The notes: generated by a model from the letters alone, not told the origin. A stretch of 58,364 bases of DNA from Eubacterium sp. CAG:251 (GCA_000436835.1 FR889150.1:1-58364); one strand, 5' to 3'. Shown: positions 32,966 to 42,800, numbered from the stretch's first letter. Numbers and translations: made by a program.

Positions 32966-33682
32966 TTAATGCCTTGTGTCATCGTCAAAACATTCGCAAA
33001 AGCGAGCAGCAAATGACGGCTCCTCCCCGCCTGCATAAAGGTGACTGATATCGCCGAACTGCTGACAGCGAAAAGCGGCTATACCCTTTTCCCTTTCCTC
33101 GGTAATAAGAGTAGTTACAGAAGTAGGCAAGGCAACAAAATTATGCCAAAAAACCATAGGCGAGCAAGACATAATATGAGAAAGCAAAACGCATTCAACG
33201 CCGAAATGGCAGAAAAGAACAATTGTATCGTGGTTAGAATTATTAACCTTATAAATATTGCCTTGATGTTCGTAACCGTGCTTTTTAAGAAGCTTGTCAA
33301 TACCGTTGCATACCGTTTTATATTTACGCTCAACATTGCCATGGCGCATTATTTTAGAGTTGTACCATTCGTTATAATCATAATGCTCAGGATATTTTGT
33401 CCATTCACTCGGCAATCTGTCCCAGCAGGAAACATATTTTAAGCCTGACAAGATTTTTCCTTCAAATTCGCAAAGCCAAGGGAGTGTTTGAGCACTTCTA
33501 TTCATTTTATCAAGAGTATAGGATGCGGTATCCTGTGCTCTGCCAAGCGGAGAACAATAAAAAGCCTTAACATCAAGCTTAGAAATACGTTCACTTAAAA
33601 GTTTTGCCTCACGAACACCCTTTGGTGTCAATGTATCGTGTTCATAATCAGGGTCACCGTGACGGATAATAATAAGTTTCAT
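32966..33682 (-). CDS. Histidine phosphatase-family protein, 238 aa
   Basis: Phosphoglycerate-mutase-like phosphatase. The catalytic RHG lies at the start (MKLIIIRHGDPDYEHD), followed by LTPKGVREA, the second arginine in FYCSPLGRAQDTA, and the later His in VLFCHFGVECVL. The ATG at 33682 gives the standard N-terminus, with GGTGAT upstream. Substrate unknown. It is divergent from the gene at 33746, whose predicted promoter lies in the 63-base gap. Confidence 0.88.
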   Translation of the reverse strand: MKLIIIRHGDPDYEHDTLTPKGVREAKLLSERISKLDVKAFYCSPLGRAQDTASYTLDKMNRSAQTLPWLCEFEGKILSGLKYVSCWDRLPSEWTKYPEHYDYNEWYNSKIMRHGNVERKYKTVCNGIDKLLKKHGYEHQGNIYKVNNSNHDTIVLFCHFGVECVLLSHIMSCSPMVFWHNFVALPTSVTTLITEEREKGIAAFRCQQFGDISHLYAGGEEPSFAARFCECFDDDTRH

Positions 33683-33710
33683 AAATATCACCGAGTTCAT
33701 AATAACATAT

Positions 33711-33739
33711 TTGATAAGTTTTTACAATTATGTTATTAT
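33711..33739 (+). promoter_or_regulatory. Promoter predicted to make a leaderless mRNA
   Basis: TTGATA (33711-33716), 17 bases, TATTAT (33734-33739). The ATG of the next gene begins seven bases after the -10, and no ribosome binding site is present. Confidence 0.55.
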
Positions 33740-33745
33740 AGCATT

Positions 33746-34192
33746 ATGAGAATTTTAATTGATGCAGACGGCTGTCCGGTAACAATGGAAGCCGTCAAAA
33801 TAGGAAACGAATACGGCGTAGAAAGCATTATTTTTTGCGACACAAGCCACGAATTTAATATCAAGAATGTTAGATTAATAACGGTTGGAAAAGGTGCTGA
33901 CAGCGCAGATTTTGCACTTGTAAATGAGGCTAAAACAGGTGACATAGTCATCAGTCAGGATTACGGCTTATCGGCTATGGCTCTTGCAAAAGGCGCAATA
34001 ATAATCAATCAAAACGGATTAATTATTAACGATTTTAACATAGATACACTTTTAACATCACGTCACCTTGCCAAAAAGGCGAGAAGAGCAGGAAAGCATT
34101 TGAAAGGTCCGTCAAAAAGAACGGCTGAGCAAGACGAAAAATTTGAAAAAACACTGAGAGGAATACTTAATGAACATATTAATCGTGCCTGA
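33746..34192 (+). CDS. YaiI/YqxD-family (DUF188) protein, 148 aa
   Basis: PIN-like domain protein of the conserved YaiI/YqxD family, with no proven reaction. Landmarks are LIDADGCPVTMEAVKIG, the acidic GADSADFALVNEAKTGDIVISQDYGL with conserved Asp residues, and a lysine/arginine-rich helix HLAKKARRAGKHLKGPSKRT. The upstream open frame lacks coding character, and the ATG at 33746 fits the family. It overlaps the glycerate kinase gene by 23 bases. Confidence 0.9.
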   Translation: MRILIDADGCPVTMEAVKIGNEYGVESIIFCDTSHEFNIKNVRLITVGKGADSADFALVNEAKTGDIVISQDYGLSAMALAKGAIIINQNGLIINDFNIDTLLTSRHLAKKARRAGKHLKGPSKRTAEQDEKFEKTLRGILNEHINRA

Positions 34193-35252
34193 CAGCTTCA
34201 AAGGCAGCTTGTCGTCAAAGGAAGTTTGCAAAAGTATAAAAAGCGGAATAGAAAGCGTTGAAAATCATAATATTACTTGCCTGCCCTTTGCAGACGGAGG
34301 CGAAGGATTCGGCGAATGTTTAAGTAGCTTTTGTAATGGCGAGATACTTTACACTCGTTGCAGTGACATATATGGCAAAAGTATGAAAGGTCATATATAT
34401 ACTTATGAAAACACTGCCATAATAGAAAGTGCAACTGCAAGCGGACTTCAAAAGAAAAAAGACGTTATGAATGCAACATCTTATGGTACGGGTGAGTTGA
34501 TAAAGTTCGCTGTATCAAAGGGTTTTGGCAACATTATACTCGGATTGGGCGGCAGCGGATGCTGTGACGGAGGAGCAGGTGCGCTAAGTGCGCTCGGTGC
34601 TGTTTTCAGAGATATTGAAGGATATGAAATTGATTACCCGACCGGCAAAGATTTAAACAACATTTACGGTGCAGGCTTCACAAATATTGTAAATGGTATT
34701 AACTTTACATACGCTTGCGATGTTGACAATGTATTTTTCGGCAAAAAAGGGGCGGCTTATGTTTTTGCAAAACAAAAGGGCGCAAATAACGAACAAATAA
34801 AAGAACTTGACGACGGACTTAAAATGCTTAATGCTTTTCTTCCAAGAGATATAAGAGAAGTTAAGGGTGCAGGAGCGGCAGGAGGTATATGCGGCGGTCT
34901 TTATTCCGTTTACGGCGGAGAAATAAAAAGCGGATTTGACATACTATGCGAAGCTTCATCCCTTAAGAAAAAAATAAAGGAAAGCGATATTGTAATTACA
35001 GGCGAAGGAAAAACCGACAATCAAACGCTTATGGGAAAGCTCGTATATAAAATAAGCGAGCTTTGCAAAAAGTATAACAAAAAATGCATTATTTTAAGCG
35101 GAGATATTGAAAATGTTAAACTCGCAGATAAAATGTACAGTCTTGTCGATAAAAACACAAGTGCCCAATATGCAATAGAAAACGCCCAAAAGCTTTTATA
35201 TGAAAAAGCTAAAATAGTTATTAAAGATATAAATATTTCTTGCAATAAATAA
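34170..35252 (+). CDS. Glycerate kinase (class II type), 360 aa
   Basis: Phosphorylates glycerate for entry into glycolysis. The start PDSFKGSLSSKEVCKSI is the family hallmark, followed by PFADGGEGFGECL, GGSGCCDGGAGALSALGA and a C-terminal GEGKTDNQTLMGK. The length is normal. GAGAGGAAT lies before the ATG inside the 3' end of the preceding gene, so the two are co-transcribed. Confidence 0.94.
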   Translation: MNILIVPDSFKGSLSSKEVCKSIKSGIESVENHNITCLPFADGGEGFGECLSSFCNGEILYTRCSDIYGKSMKGHIYTYENTAIIESATASGLQKKKDVMNATSYGTGELIKFAVSKGFGNIILGLGGSGCCDGGAGALSALGAVFRDIEGYEIDYPTGKDLNNIYGAGFTNIVNGINFTYACDVDNVFFGKKGAAYVFAKQKGANNEQIKELDDGLKMLNAFLPRDIREVKGAGAAGGICGGLYSVYGGEIKSGFDILCEASSLKKKIKESDIVITGEGKTDNQTLMGKLVYKISELCKKYNKKCIILSGDIENVKLADKMYSLVDKNTSAQYAIENAQKLLYEKAKIVIKDINISCNK

Positions 35253-35308
35253 ACAAAAATAATATAATAAGTTTGTATATTATAATTACAGATGAAAGGA
35301 AAAACACA

Positions 35309-35527
35309 ATGAAGGTTATTTTACCAAAACACAGAGAATTTCTTATTAAATTTGAGGACGGATATGCACAGGAGGCTGAAGCTTGGGAAGCGCTCAACCA
35401 AATCGTTAAAGATTATTCTGTAGACGGAAAAAGTGTTTACAGCAAAACATTTATTGAGGACAACGAGGATAAGGTTAAGGCACTTCAAGAGAAGTACGAA
35501 TTTACATACGAAATTATTGAAAAGTAA
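35309..35527 (+). CDS. Small hypothetical protein, 72 aa
   Basis: Unrecognised cytosolic protein with no membrane segment. The sequence is acidic with a central helix (YAQEAEAWEALNQIVKDY) and a C-terminal strand. The ATG at 35309 has GAAAGGA nine bases upstream, and upstream frame codons look like promoter sequence. It lies 15 bases before the GH38 gene, so it is probably in the same transcript. Confidence 0.7.
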   Translation: MKVILPKHREFLIKFEDGYAQEAEAWEALNQIVKDYSVDGKSVYSKTFIEDNEDKVKALQEKYEFTYEIIEK

Positions 35528-35542
35528 GCAGGTATTATAATT

Positions 35543-38500
35543 ATGTTGACTAAAACAGCTTATATGGTTGCAACGGCACATCTTGACACTGTTTGGAGAT
35601 GGACAATTGCCGATACGGTTGAAAAATTTATACCGGACACATTAAGCAAAAACTTTGACCTTATTGAGAAGTACCCAAATTATATGTTCAACTTTGAGGG
35701 TGCTTACAGATACGAGCTTATAGAAGAATACTATCCAAGGGCATTTGACCAAATCAGAAGATACGTTAAAACAAACAGGTGGAATCCTGCAGGTTCGGAA
35801 TACGAAAACGGCGACGTAAATATTCCCTCACCGGAGGCTATCACACGTAACATTCTTCTTGGAAACAACTATTTTTATGAAAAGTTCAAGAAAAAAAGTA
35901 AGGATATATTTTTGCCTGACTGCTTCGGTTTCGGTGCGCAATTGCCACAAATTATCAACGATGCCGGTCTTTTAGGATTCAGCACGCAAAAACTTTCTTG
36001 GGGCTCGGCTTACCCAATACCGTTTGATTTAGGTATGTGGGTCGGCGCCGACGGAAATGAGATTGGTGCGTCATTTAATGCAAAAAGCTACAGATACAAG
36101 CTTGACGGCGACGTTCGAGCAGACTTAAGTGTTATTGACGGAATTAACAAAGCTTATATTGAAACCAATATGAAGCTTCCGTGGGTTAATCACCTTTACG
36201 GAACAGGCGACTGGGGCGGCTCACCGACAGAGGAAAGTGTAAAAAACGTTGACGAAAGTGTAAGAGCCAACAAAGACAACAAATTATTCCAAGTAATAAG
36301 TGCAAGAAGCGATAAGGTTTTCACGAAGCTTAAAAGGTACAACAACGGTGCAAACGGCGTATTCATTCCGAGATACAAAGGCGATATGCTTATGACAAAT
36401 CACGGCGCCGGCTGTTACACCTCACGTACGCAGAGCAAAAGACTTGATTATCAAAGCGAACAAATAGCGCACAGTGCGGAATTCACTTGTTCATTTGCCT
36501 CACTTTGCGGTACATACGATTATCCTAAGGAAAATCTTAACAAGGCTTGGAAGCGTTCAATTAAACATCAATTCCACGATGACATTACAGGCACATCATT
36601 AATGGAAGTTTACAATGACGCTTGGGATGATTATTATTCGTCTATCGCTCAATTTAAAGGTGAACTTACTTCATCTCTTCAAGCTATTTCAAGAAATATG
36701 GACACAAGCTGGGTTCCTGAAAACGCAGTTGCTGTTTCAGTGTCAAACCCTACGCAATACAGAAGACGTGAAAGCGTTGAAGCCAAGATTAAGCTCAACG
36801 TAAACACCCCTTTTGTCAAGGTCATTGACAAGCAAAAAAAGGAAGTGCCGAGCCAGATTATCAACAAAACAGGCAAACATTTTGAAATAGTATTTCAGGC
36901 TGACGTGCCGTCATTTGCAATTCACATTTATGCAATTGTTCCGAGTGAGGAGCAATGCCAAATAAAAACCGACCTTAAGATTAGCGGTCATACCCTTGAA
37001 AACAGCAAATATAAGGTTATTTTCAACAAAAACGGCGACCTTGCATTCTTACTTGACAAAGAACTTAACAGGCAGCTTATCACCTCTCCTATTAAGCTTG
37101 CGATGCTTCACGATACAGGCTCGCTTGCTTATCCGTCCTGGGAATTAAGAAAAGAAGATATCGACAAGGACGCTTATTGCTATGCAAACACTCCTAAATT
37201 TGAAATAATTGAAAACGGACCTGCACGCATTGCAATAAAAATTACAAGAGAGGCTGAATATTCAACGATTAATCAAATTGTTTCTCTATATCCTGACAGC
37301 AAGGTTATCAGATTTGACAACGAAATTGATTGGAGAACAAGAAGAACACTTCTTAAAGCTGTATTCCCTCTTGCAAGTTCAAATTATGTTGCAAAATATG
37401 ATTCGGGTTTAGGATACACGCAAAGAGAAAACAACAGCGAAAAGCTTTATGAAGTGCCTGCTCAAAAATGGGCTGACATAACTGACAAAAGCGGTAATTT
37501 CGGAGTAAGTATTCTTACAGACTGCAAGCACGGCTGGGATAAGCCTAACGACAACACATTAAGGCTCACCTGCATTCACACGCCTGTCGGAGCATTTACA
37601 AAGGAAACAAGGCAAGATTTACAAGACCTCGGCAGAAACTGCTTTAGCTTTGGAATTTTCGGTCACGAGGGTGACATTGAAAACGGGACTAACCGTGAAT
37701 CAATGGTATTTGCAAGAAAGCTTATCACCTGTGAAGTAAAAAAGCAGAGCGAAAAAGGCGAATTTTCTCAAGTTGCCAGCCTTTTAAAATTATCGCACGA
37801 CAATATTGTTATCAGAGCTGTAAAAATCAGCGAATATGACAAAGACGCTTTAATTGTAAGGCTTAATAATGCAACAGCAATTGAGCAGAAAAATGCGGCG
37901 CTGAGTGTATACAGAGAATTTGAAGAAGTTGACGAAGTAAACACAAGCGAAGAATTTATAAGAAAGCATACACCTGCCGAAAAGAAAACAATCAGAGTTT
38001 CATTAAAGCCATTTGAAACGATGACATTGAAAATTAAATTTGCAAAAGCACCGGAGTGTAAGTTCAACAATACTTACTCCCCTATGCGACTTAATTACAA
38101 TGTTAAAGCGTTTACAAGCTACAAGAATATGAAGTACAACATACTTCAGGGCGGTGGATACTCTCTGCCGATTGATTTAATCAGCAAAAACATTAAAGTA
38201 AACGGAATTGATTTTTACATTCCTCACGGCAACAGCAAAGGAAAAACTCCAAGATTTGACGCAGTAGCTTGCAGAGGTCAAAAAATCAGACTTGACGGAA
38301 AATATAATCAAATATATATTCTTGCAGGAGCGGTAAGTGAGGAAGATATAGTAGCAACATTTAAAATTGACAGAAAAGAATACAAAGTCAATTTCAAATC
38401 AATGACTGCACCTTACAGCAAATGGGATATGTACGGCTTAAACCAGACGGCTCATACCGATGACGAAACAACATTCGGATACGAATTTACTCATCTTCAT

Positions 38501-38851
38501 CACCCTGAGGGCAATATCGTAAAAAAAGCAAGAATTTATCTTTATTCACTCAATGTTAAGAATAAAAAGATTTTGCGTTTTCCGGACAATAACAAATTAG
38601 TTATATTTGCAATGAGTTCGGCACAAAAAGAAGAATTTACCAATCTTGCAGAAAATGTTATTGACGTTGTTGAGGATAATTATGACTTCGGCAAAATTCC
38701 TCCGATTGACAAAATCACCGATAAAACAGAGGCGATAACAATACGTGCAGGTAAAATTCAAGACCAAAGAAACGGCGGCAAAGGAAAAGGCTTTTTAAGA
38801 GATAATATTATAACCAATATTATCCGTTCATACACAAAAAGCGAATGGTAA
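35543..38851 (+). CDS. GH38-family alpha-mannosidase, 1102 aa
   Basis: Retaining zinc-dependent alpha-mannosidase, predicted cytoplasmic because no signal peptide is present. The zinc ligands lie in TAHLDTVWRW (His13, Asp15) and HQFHDDITGTS. The nucleophile is in LPDCFGFGAQ (Asp126). Downstream are the helical middle domain and long beta-sandwich domains, as in GH38 enzymes. Length is usual for the bacterial group. Likely substrates are manno-oligosaccharides from glycans imported by GPH or other transporters (inferred). A terminator follows at 38858. Confidence 0.93.
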   Translation: MLTKTAYMVATAHLDTVWRWTIADTVEKFIPDTLSKNFDLIEKYPNYMFNFEGAYRYELIEEYYPRAFDQIRRYVKTNRWNPAGSEYENGDVNIPSPEAITRNILLGNNYFYEKFKKKSKDIFLPDCFGFGAQLPQIINDAGLLGFSTQKLSWGSAYPIPFDLGMWVGADGNEIGASFNAKSYRYKLDGDVRADLSVIDGINKAYIETNMKLPWVNHLYGTGDWGGSPTEESVKNVDESVRANKDNKLFQVISARSDKVFTKLKRYNNGANGVFIPRYKGDMLMTNHGAGCYTSRTQSKRLDYQSEQIAHSAEFTCSFASLCGTYDYPKENLNKAWKRSIKHQFHDDITGTSLMEVYNDAWDDYYSSIAQFKGELTSSLQAISRNMDTSWVPENAVAVSVSNPTQYRRRESVEAKIKLNVNTPFVKVIDKQKKEVPSQIINKTGKHFEIVFQADVPSFAIHIYAIVPSEEQCQIKTDLKISGHTLENSKYKVIFNKNGDLAFLLDKELNRQLITSPIKLAMLHDTGSLAYPSWELRKEDIDKDAYCYANTPKFEIIENGPARIAIKITREAEYSTINQIVSLYPDSKVIRFDNEIDWRTRRTLLKAVFPLASSNYVAKYDSGLGYTQRENNSEKLYEVPAQKWADITDKSGNFGVSILTDCKHGWDKPNDNTLRLTCIHTPVGAFTKETRQDLQDLGRNCFSFGIFGHEGDIENGTNRESMVFARKLITCEVKKQSEKGEFSQVASLLKLSHDNIVIRAVKISEYDKDALIVRLNNATAIEQKNAALSVYREFEEVDEVNTSEEFIRKHTPAEKKTIRVSLKPFETMTLKIKFAKAPECKFNNTYSPMRLNYNVKAFTSYKNMKYNILQGGGYSLPIDLISKNIKVNGIDFYIPHGNSKGKTPRFDAVACRGQKIRLDGKYNQIYILAGAVSEEDIVATFKIDRKEYKVNFKSMTAPYSKWDMYGLNQTAHTDDETTFGYEFTHLHHPEGNIVKKARIYLYSLNVKNKKILRFPDNNKLVIFAMSSAQKEEFTNLAENVIDVVEDNYDFGKIPPIDKITDKTEAITIRAGKIQDQRNGGKGKGFLRDNIITNIIRSYTKSEW

Positions 38852-38857
38852 ACATTT

Positions 38858-38907
38858 AAAGCAGCGATTAGATATACAAAAAATGTATATTTAATCGCTG
38901 CTTTTTG
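38858..38907 (+). terminator. Terminator after the alpha-mannosidase gene
   Basis: AAAGCAGCGATTA with TAATCGCTGCTTT plus an inner ATATACA/TGTATAT helix, ending in five Ts. Confidence 0.85.
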
Positions 38908-38948
38908 TAATGGTATTTTGCTTTACATTTTTGAATTGTTAAAAACAC

Positions 38949-39068
38949 TGTGGAAAACGTTGTTGAGAATGTGGAAATGTGACGTTTTTGCTATAAATAA
39001 TTGTTGAAAACTATGTGGAAAATGTTAAAAATGTAAAGGATTTTACTTGACAGGAAAAGTTTTCCACT
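38949..39068. other. Cluster of DnaA-box-like sites in a gene-free gap
   Basis: TGTGGAAAA (38949), TGTGGAAAT (38970), TGTGGAAAA (39014) and an inverted TTTTCCACT (39060) each differ by one or two bases from the DnaA box TGTGGATAA. The 324-base gap 38852-39175 otherwise holds only the two flanking terminators. Confidence 0.4.
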
Positions 39069-39120
39069 TAAAAGACAAGAGTTTGATAAAATATACATAT
39101 TGACAAAAATACAAATAAAT

Positions 39121-39157
39121 AACAAAAACGCACTTCAAAACGAAGTGCGTTTTTGTT
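39121..39157 (-). terminator. Terminator after ftsZ
   Basis: A perfect 16-bp stem, AACAAAAACGCACTTC with its complement, around a five-base loop. It lies 18 bases after the ftsZ stop on the minus strand and is symmetrical enough to act both ways. Confidence 0.8.
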
Positions 39158-39175
39158 ATATATTTATATTAATGA

Positions 39176-40321
39176 TTATTTCTTGAAGAAATTAACGATT
39201 TCGCTGAAAGCATCGTCATCATTATCATTGAATGTTGAAACAGGAGAAGTAGCAGCTGCTGAACTTTGAGCAGGAGCAACCGGAGCAGCGATAGGAGCTA
39301 CAGGCTGCGGAGGAGCAACTTCCTTGTTTGCAGTTGTTGACTTGATAGGAGCGCCGGGGCCCTCGTCACCAAAGCGAGTAGCGATAACGGTGATAATCAT
39401 TTCATCCTCAAGCTCTTCATCAAAGTTAGCACCCCAGATGATTTCACAATCAGGATGAACTGCAGCACTTACGATTGAAGAAGCAGCATCAATCTCTTCA
39501 AGACCGATATCTGTTGAAGCTGTGATATTGATAAGAATACCACGTGCGCCATCAATAGAAGTATTGAGAAGAGGTGAAGAAATAGCCTGCTGAGCAGCGA
39601 GTTCTGCTTTATCCTTACCCTTAGCACGGCCAACGCCCATATGAGCATAGCCTGAATCCTTCATAATCTCAGTTACATCAGCAAAGTCGCAGTTTACAAG
39701 ACCTGTTGCATTAACGAGGTCAGACACAGACTGAACGCCCTGACGAAGAACATCATTAGCGATTTCAAATGCATTGAGAAGAGTAATCTTTTCTTCAGTA
39801 ACATATTTTAAATTTTCGTTAGGAATTACCATGATAGAGTCAACGTACTGAGCGAGCTCCTTGATACCTTCCTGTGCCTGCTTCATTCTTCTGTTACCTT
39901 CGAAAGCGAAAGGAGTTGTAACAACTGCTACAGTAAGAATGCCGAGGTCTTTTGCGATTTTAGCTACTACAGGGGCTGCACCGGTACCTGTTCCACCGCC
40001 CATACCGGCAGTGATAAATACCATTTCTGCGCCTGTAAGTACGTCTGTAAGAGCTTCTCTGCTCTCTTCAGCGGCACGAGTACCTACTTCAGGCCTTGCA
40101 CCTGCGCCCATACCTTTAGTAGCTTTTTCGCCGATAAGAATTTTATGTGTTGCTGTTGACTTTGCAAGAGCAGGCTTATCAGAGTTAACTGCTACAAATT
40201 CAACGTCTTGGATATTACAGTGTACCATACGGTTGACTGCGTTTCCGCCGCCTCCGCCGACACCTACTACTTTAATTTGTACTACTTTTGAGTCATCTGT
40301 ATCGATTTCATAACGTCCCAT
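39176..40321 (-). CDS. ftsZ: Cell division protein FtsZ, 381 aa
   Basis: Tubulin-like GTPase forming the division ring. It has VVGVGGGGGNAVNRM near 18-32, the signature GGGTGTG at 108-114, and the T7 loop in NCDFADVTEIM. A Pro/Ala/Gln-rich linker and the C-terminal tail DDDAFSEIVNFFKK, which binds membrane anchors, close the protein. AAGGAG precedes the start. It stands alone at the end of the division cluster with its own promoter (40388). The usual partner ftsA is not adjacent. Confidence 0.98.
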   Translation of the reverse strand: MGRYEIDTDDSKVVQIKVVGVGGGGGNAVNRMVHCNIQDVEFVAVNSDKPALAKSTATHKILIGEKATKGMGAGARPEVGTRAAEESREALTDVLTGAEMVFITAGMGGGTGTGAAPVVAKIAKDLGILTVAVVTTPFAFEGNRRMKQAQEGIKELAQYVDSIMVIPNENLKYVTEEKITLLNAFEIANDVLRQGVQSVSDLVNATGLVNCDFADVTEIMKDSGYAHMGVGRAKGKDKAELAAQQAISSPLLNTSIDGARGILINITASTDIGLEEIDAASSIVSAAVHPDCEIIWGANFDEELEDEMIITVIATRFGDEGPGAPIKSTTANKEVAPPQPVAPIAAPVAPAQSSAAATSPVSTFNDNDDDAFSEIVNFFKK

Positions 40322-40387
40322 TGCAAGATTCTCCTTAATTTTATTATTCTTAGTCTATATTCCCCTATAGGCTTTTGTTACTATCAT

Positions 40388-40416
40388 ATTGTAACAATAT
40401 TGTAATTAAATTGCAA
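40388..40416 (-). promoter_or_regulatory. ftsZ promoter
   Basis: On the minus strand TTGCAA (40411-40416), 17 bases, TACAAT (40388-40393). The leader is about 60 bases. It makes ftsZ independent of the upstream cluster. Confidence 0.6.
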
Positions 40417-40539
40417 TACTTTTTTTGAATTATTCTAAAAGTTTTTGACAATGTTTTATAGTTATATTTTATGTTGTTTGTTGTTTTTGCACAAATTCCA
40501 ACAATATTCACGTTAAGTGTAAAGTTAACTTCTTCACAG

Positions 40540-41496
40540 CTATTCTTCTGTAAAGTATATTGCCTTGTCAGTTGTTATTGTCATTGTACCTGTTGCATTA
40601 GGATTAGAATCATTAAGTTTATCGCAAGCCGTAAGTCCTTTCATAATCTTACTGTCTAAATCCTTGCTGTTGCCGAGTTTAAACGTAATTCTGTTGTCGT
40701 AAACAACGTAGTTTTCGCTTATATTTTTACTGTAAATAGCAGTAATTTCAGTAAAATTATTATCTTTAATACTTTTTGCAAGACGTGCAAGACAAGTGCC
40801 GACATCGGAATTTTTAAATTTTATTTTATGACCCGCAACAGCGCTTTTTATATCCGTTTTGTTAATAACTATACCCGTCGCCATTTGCGCACCCTTTTCA
40901 AGTACCTTAAAGTTATCGTCGAGTAAGATGTATGTATTATCATCGCACAAAAGCGAATAAGAAGGCTTTGCGTCGGTTATTATAATTTCTATTGTATCGG
41001 GTAATTTTCTTTTGATTTCAGCCTTGTAGACGTATGGCAGGTTTTCTTCAATCCTTTGTGCCGCTGATTCGGTATCAATTGTAAAAAGATTTTTACCCTT
41101 TTGAATAATGCATTGTGATATTATCTTATCCTTTGAATAAATCTTACTGCCTGAGCTTGTTATATTGTTTATTTGGAAAAAAACCGTCAGGCAAAGTATT
41201 GCTCCGATAGCAATAATAACAAGAATTGCACCTATCCAACTAAGCGTTTTTCTGAGTTTATTTTTCTTTTCACGCCTTTTTGTTTCCCTTTGGCGCCGTT
41301 CAACCCTCGTCATTCCGTATTTCTCACTTTGACGTGATTTTTTTTGCTGAGCCTGAATAATCTTGTTTTGAGACTCCCTATATAGTTTCGGAGGTTCAAT
41401 ACCCAAATCAAAAAATTCATCATCAATTTTTGACGGCTTTGAATTTCTGTTATTCAATTTCTTTTTTGCTTGCTTTTGCCTTGGTTTCTCCTTCAT
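40540..41496 (-). CDS. ftsQ: Cell division protein FtsQ/DivIB, 318 aa
   Basis: Bitopic division protein. A long basic cytoplasmic N-terminus (about 1-85: KEKPRQKQAKKK, RRQRETKRREKKNKLRK) precedes one helix (about 92-114). A POTRA domain (NITSSGSKIYSKDKII, NLPYVYKAEIKRKLPDTIEI) and a C-terminal beta domain follow. The start at 41496 has AGAGGAG and places the first 47 bases inside the end of murA. It acts in the FtsQLB complex that activates septal synthesis. Confidence 0.9.
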   Translation of the reverse strand: MKEKPRQKQAKKKLNNRNSKPSKIDDEFFDLGIEPPKLYRESQNKIIQAQQKKSRQSEKYGMTRVERRQRETKRREKKNKLRKTLSWIGAILVIIAIGAILCLTVFFQINNITSSGSKIYSKDKIISQCIIQKGKNLFTIDTESAAQRIEENLPYVYKAEIKRKLPDTIEIIITDAKPSYSLLCDDNTYILLDDNFKVLEKGAQMATGIVINKTDIKSAVAGHKIKFKNSDVGTCLARLAKSIKDNNFTEITAIYSKNISENYVVYDNRITFKLGNSKDLDSKIMKGLTACDKLNDSNPNATGTMTITTDKAIYFTEE

Positions 41497-42748
41497 TTTT
41501 ACTCCTCTTAATGTCAGCACCTATTGATGAAAGTGCGTTTTCAAGATTTTCATATCCTCTGTCTATATGCTCTATACCATATATATTGCTTTCCCCGTTT
41601 GCGCAAAGAGCTGCAACAACAAGTGCGGCTCCGCCACGTAAATCAGTTGCGTTAACGTTTGCCGAATGTAACTTATCAACACCGTTAATAACGGCGATAT
41701 TATCCTTAATTTCTATATCTGTACCGAATCTGTTAAGCTCACTCACATATCTGAATCGATTTTCAAATATTGTTTCCTGCAAAATAGATGTCCCTTTAGC
41801 AAGTGCAAGAGCAACTGCCACAGGCGATTGAGAATCGGTAGGAAAGCCGGGATAAGGCATTGTTTTAATACTTCTTACCCGCTTTAGCTTTTTGGGTGAA
41901 ACAAGAGTCAATGAATTATCAGACAAATATATTTTACAACCCATTTCTGTAAACACGGGGAAAACGGGAGATAAATGACTTTGTCTTATATTATTAACAG
42001 TAAGTTCTTTTGAGCAAACAGCTCCGAGCGACATATACGTTGAAGCAAGTATTCTGTCGGGGATAATTGTATGCTCGCACGCATCAAGCTTTTTTACACC
42101 GTCAATAACTATAGTTGACTCCCCTGCGCCGTATATTTTAGCGCCGCAATGGTTTAAGAAATCGGCAAGATCGCTTATTTCAGGCTCACGTGCGGGATTT
42201 ACAATAATTGTCTTTCCTTTTGAAATTGCCGAGGCAATAATTATATTTTCCGTCGTACCGACACTTGGAAAAGGCAATATTATTTTAGTGCCTATAATTG
42301 AAGTTGCACAAGCATTAATTGACGAACCGTTTACGCTGACGTCTGCGCCCAAATCGTGAAACGCTTTAAGGTGGAGGTCTATAGGCCTTGTGCCTATTTC
42401 ACAGCCGCCTGGATAAAAGATTGACGCCGAGCCTTTCCGAGAAAGAAGAGCACTCAAAAATATTATTGACGAGCGCATAGTGCGCATAGTGTGCTCGCTG
42501 ATTTCGTTTTTATTAACCACGCTTGCGTCAACCAAAACGGTACTTTTTTCTCTTTTGACTTTGCAACCGAGCGATTTTAATATATCAAGAGTTACTCTTA
42601 CATCGCTTAAATCAGGGCAATTATGTATAACGCTTTCACCCTTGATTAAAAGTGTTGAAGCAAGGATTGGCAAGGCAGAATTTTTAGCGCCGTGGACAGA
42701 AATTTGCCCTGAAAGCTTTTTACCGCCGCTTATTTTAAAATATTCCAT
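41450..42748 (-). CDS. murA: UDP-GlcNAc 1-carboxyvinyltransferase, 432 aa
   Basis: First committed step of peptidoglycan precursor synthesis: transfers enolpyruvate from PEP to UDP-GlcNAc. Catalytic Cys116 is in YPGGCEIGTRP (the fosfomycin target), with Lys22 and Asn23 in GAKNSALP. The length is normal apart from a charged C-terminal tail (KNEGETKAKASKKEIE) that overlaps ftsQ. Its place between murG and ftsQ is typical of Firmicutes clusters. Confidence 0.96.
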   Translation of the reverse strand: MEYFKISGGKKLSGQISVHGAKNSALPILASTLLIKGESVIHNCPDLSDVRVTLDILKSLGCKVKREKSTVLVDASVVNKNEISEHTMRTMRSSIIFLSALLSRKGSASIFYPGGCEIGTRPIDLHLKAFHDLGADVSVNGSSINACATSIIGTKIILPFPSVGTTENIIIASAISKGKTIIVNPAREPEISDLADFLNHCGAKIYGAGESTIVIDGVKKLDACEHTIIPDRILASTYMSLGAVCSKELTVNNIRQSHLSPVFPVFTEMGCKIYLSDNSLTLVSPKKLKRVRSIKTMPYPGFPTDSQSPVAVALALAKGTSILQETIFENRFRYVSELNRFGTDIEIKDNIAVINGVDKLHSANVNATDLRGGAALVVAALCANGESNIYGIEHIDRGYENLENALSSIGADIKRSKNEGETKAKASKKEIE

Positions 42749-42800
42749 TTAATCACCTCTGCACGATATTCTATGCAAAAGCGATTAATTTGTTATTTAG

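Noticed and set aside
38949..39068. Chromosomal replication origin
   Set aside because: The sites are imperfect DnaA boxes, no dnaA or dnaN is nearby and no clear AT-rich 13-mer array is seen.
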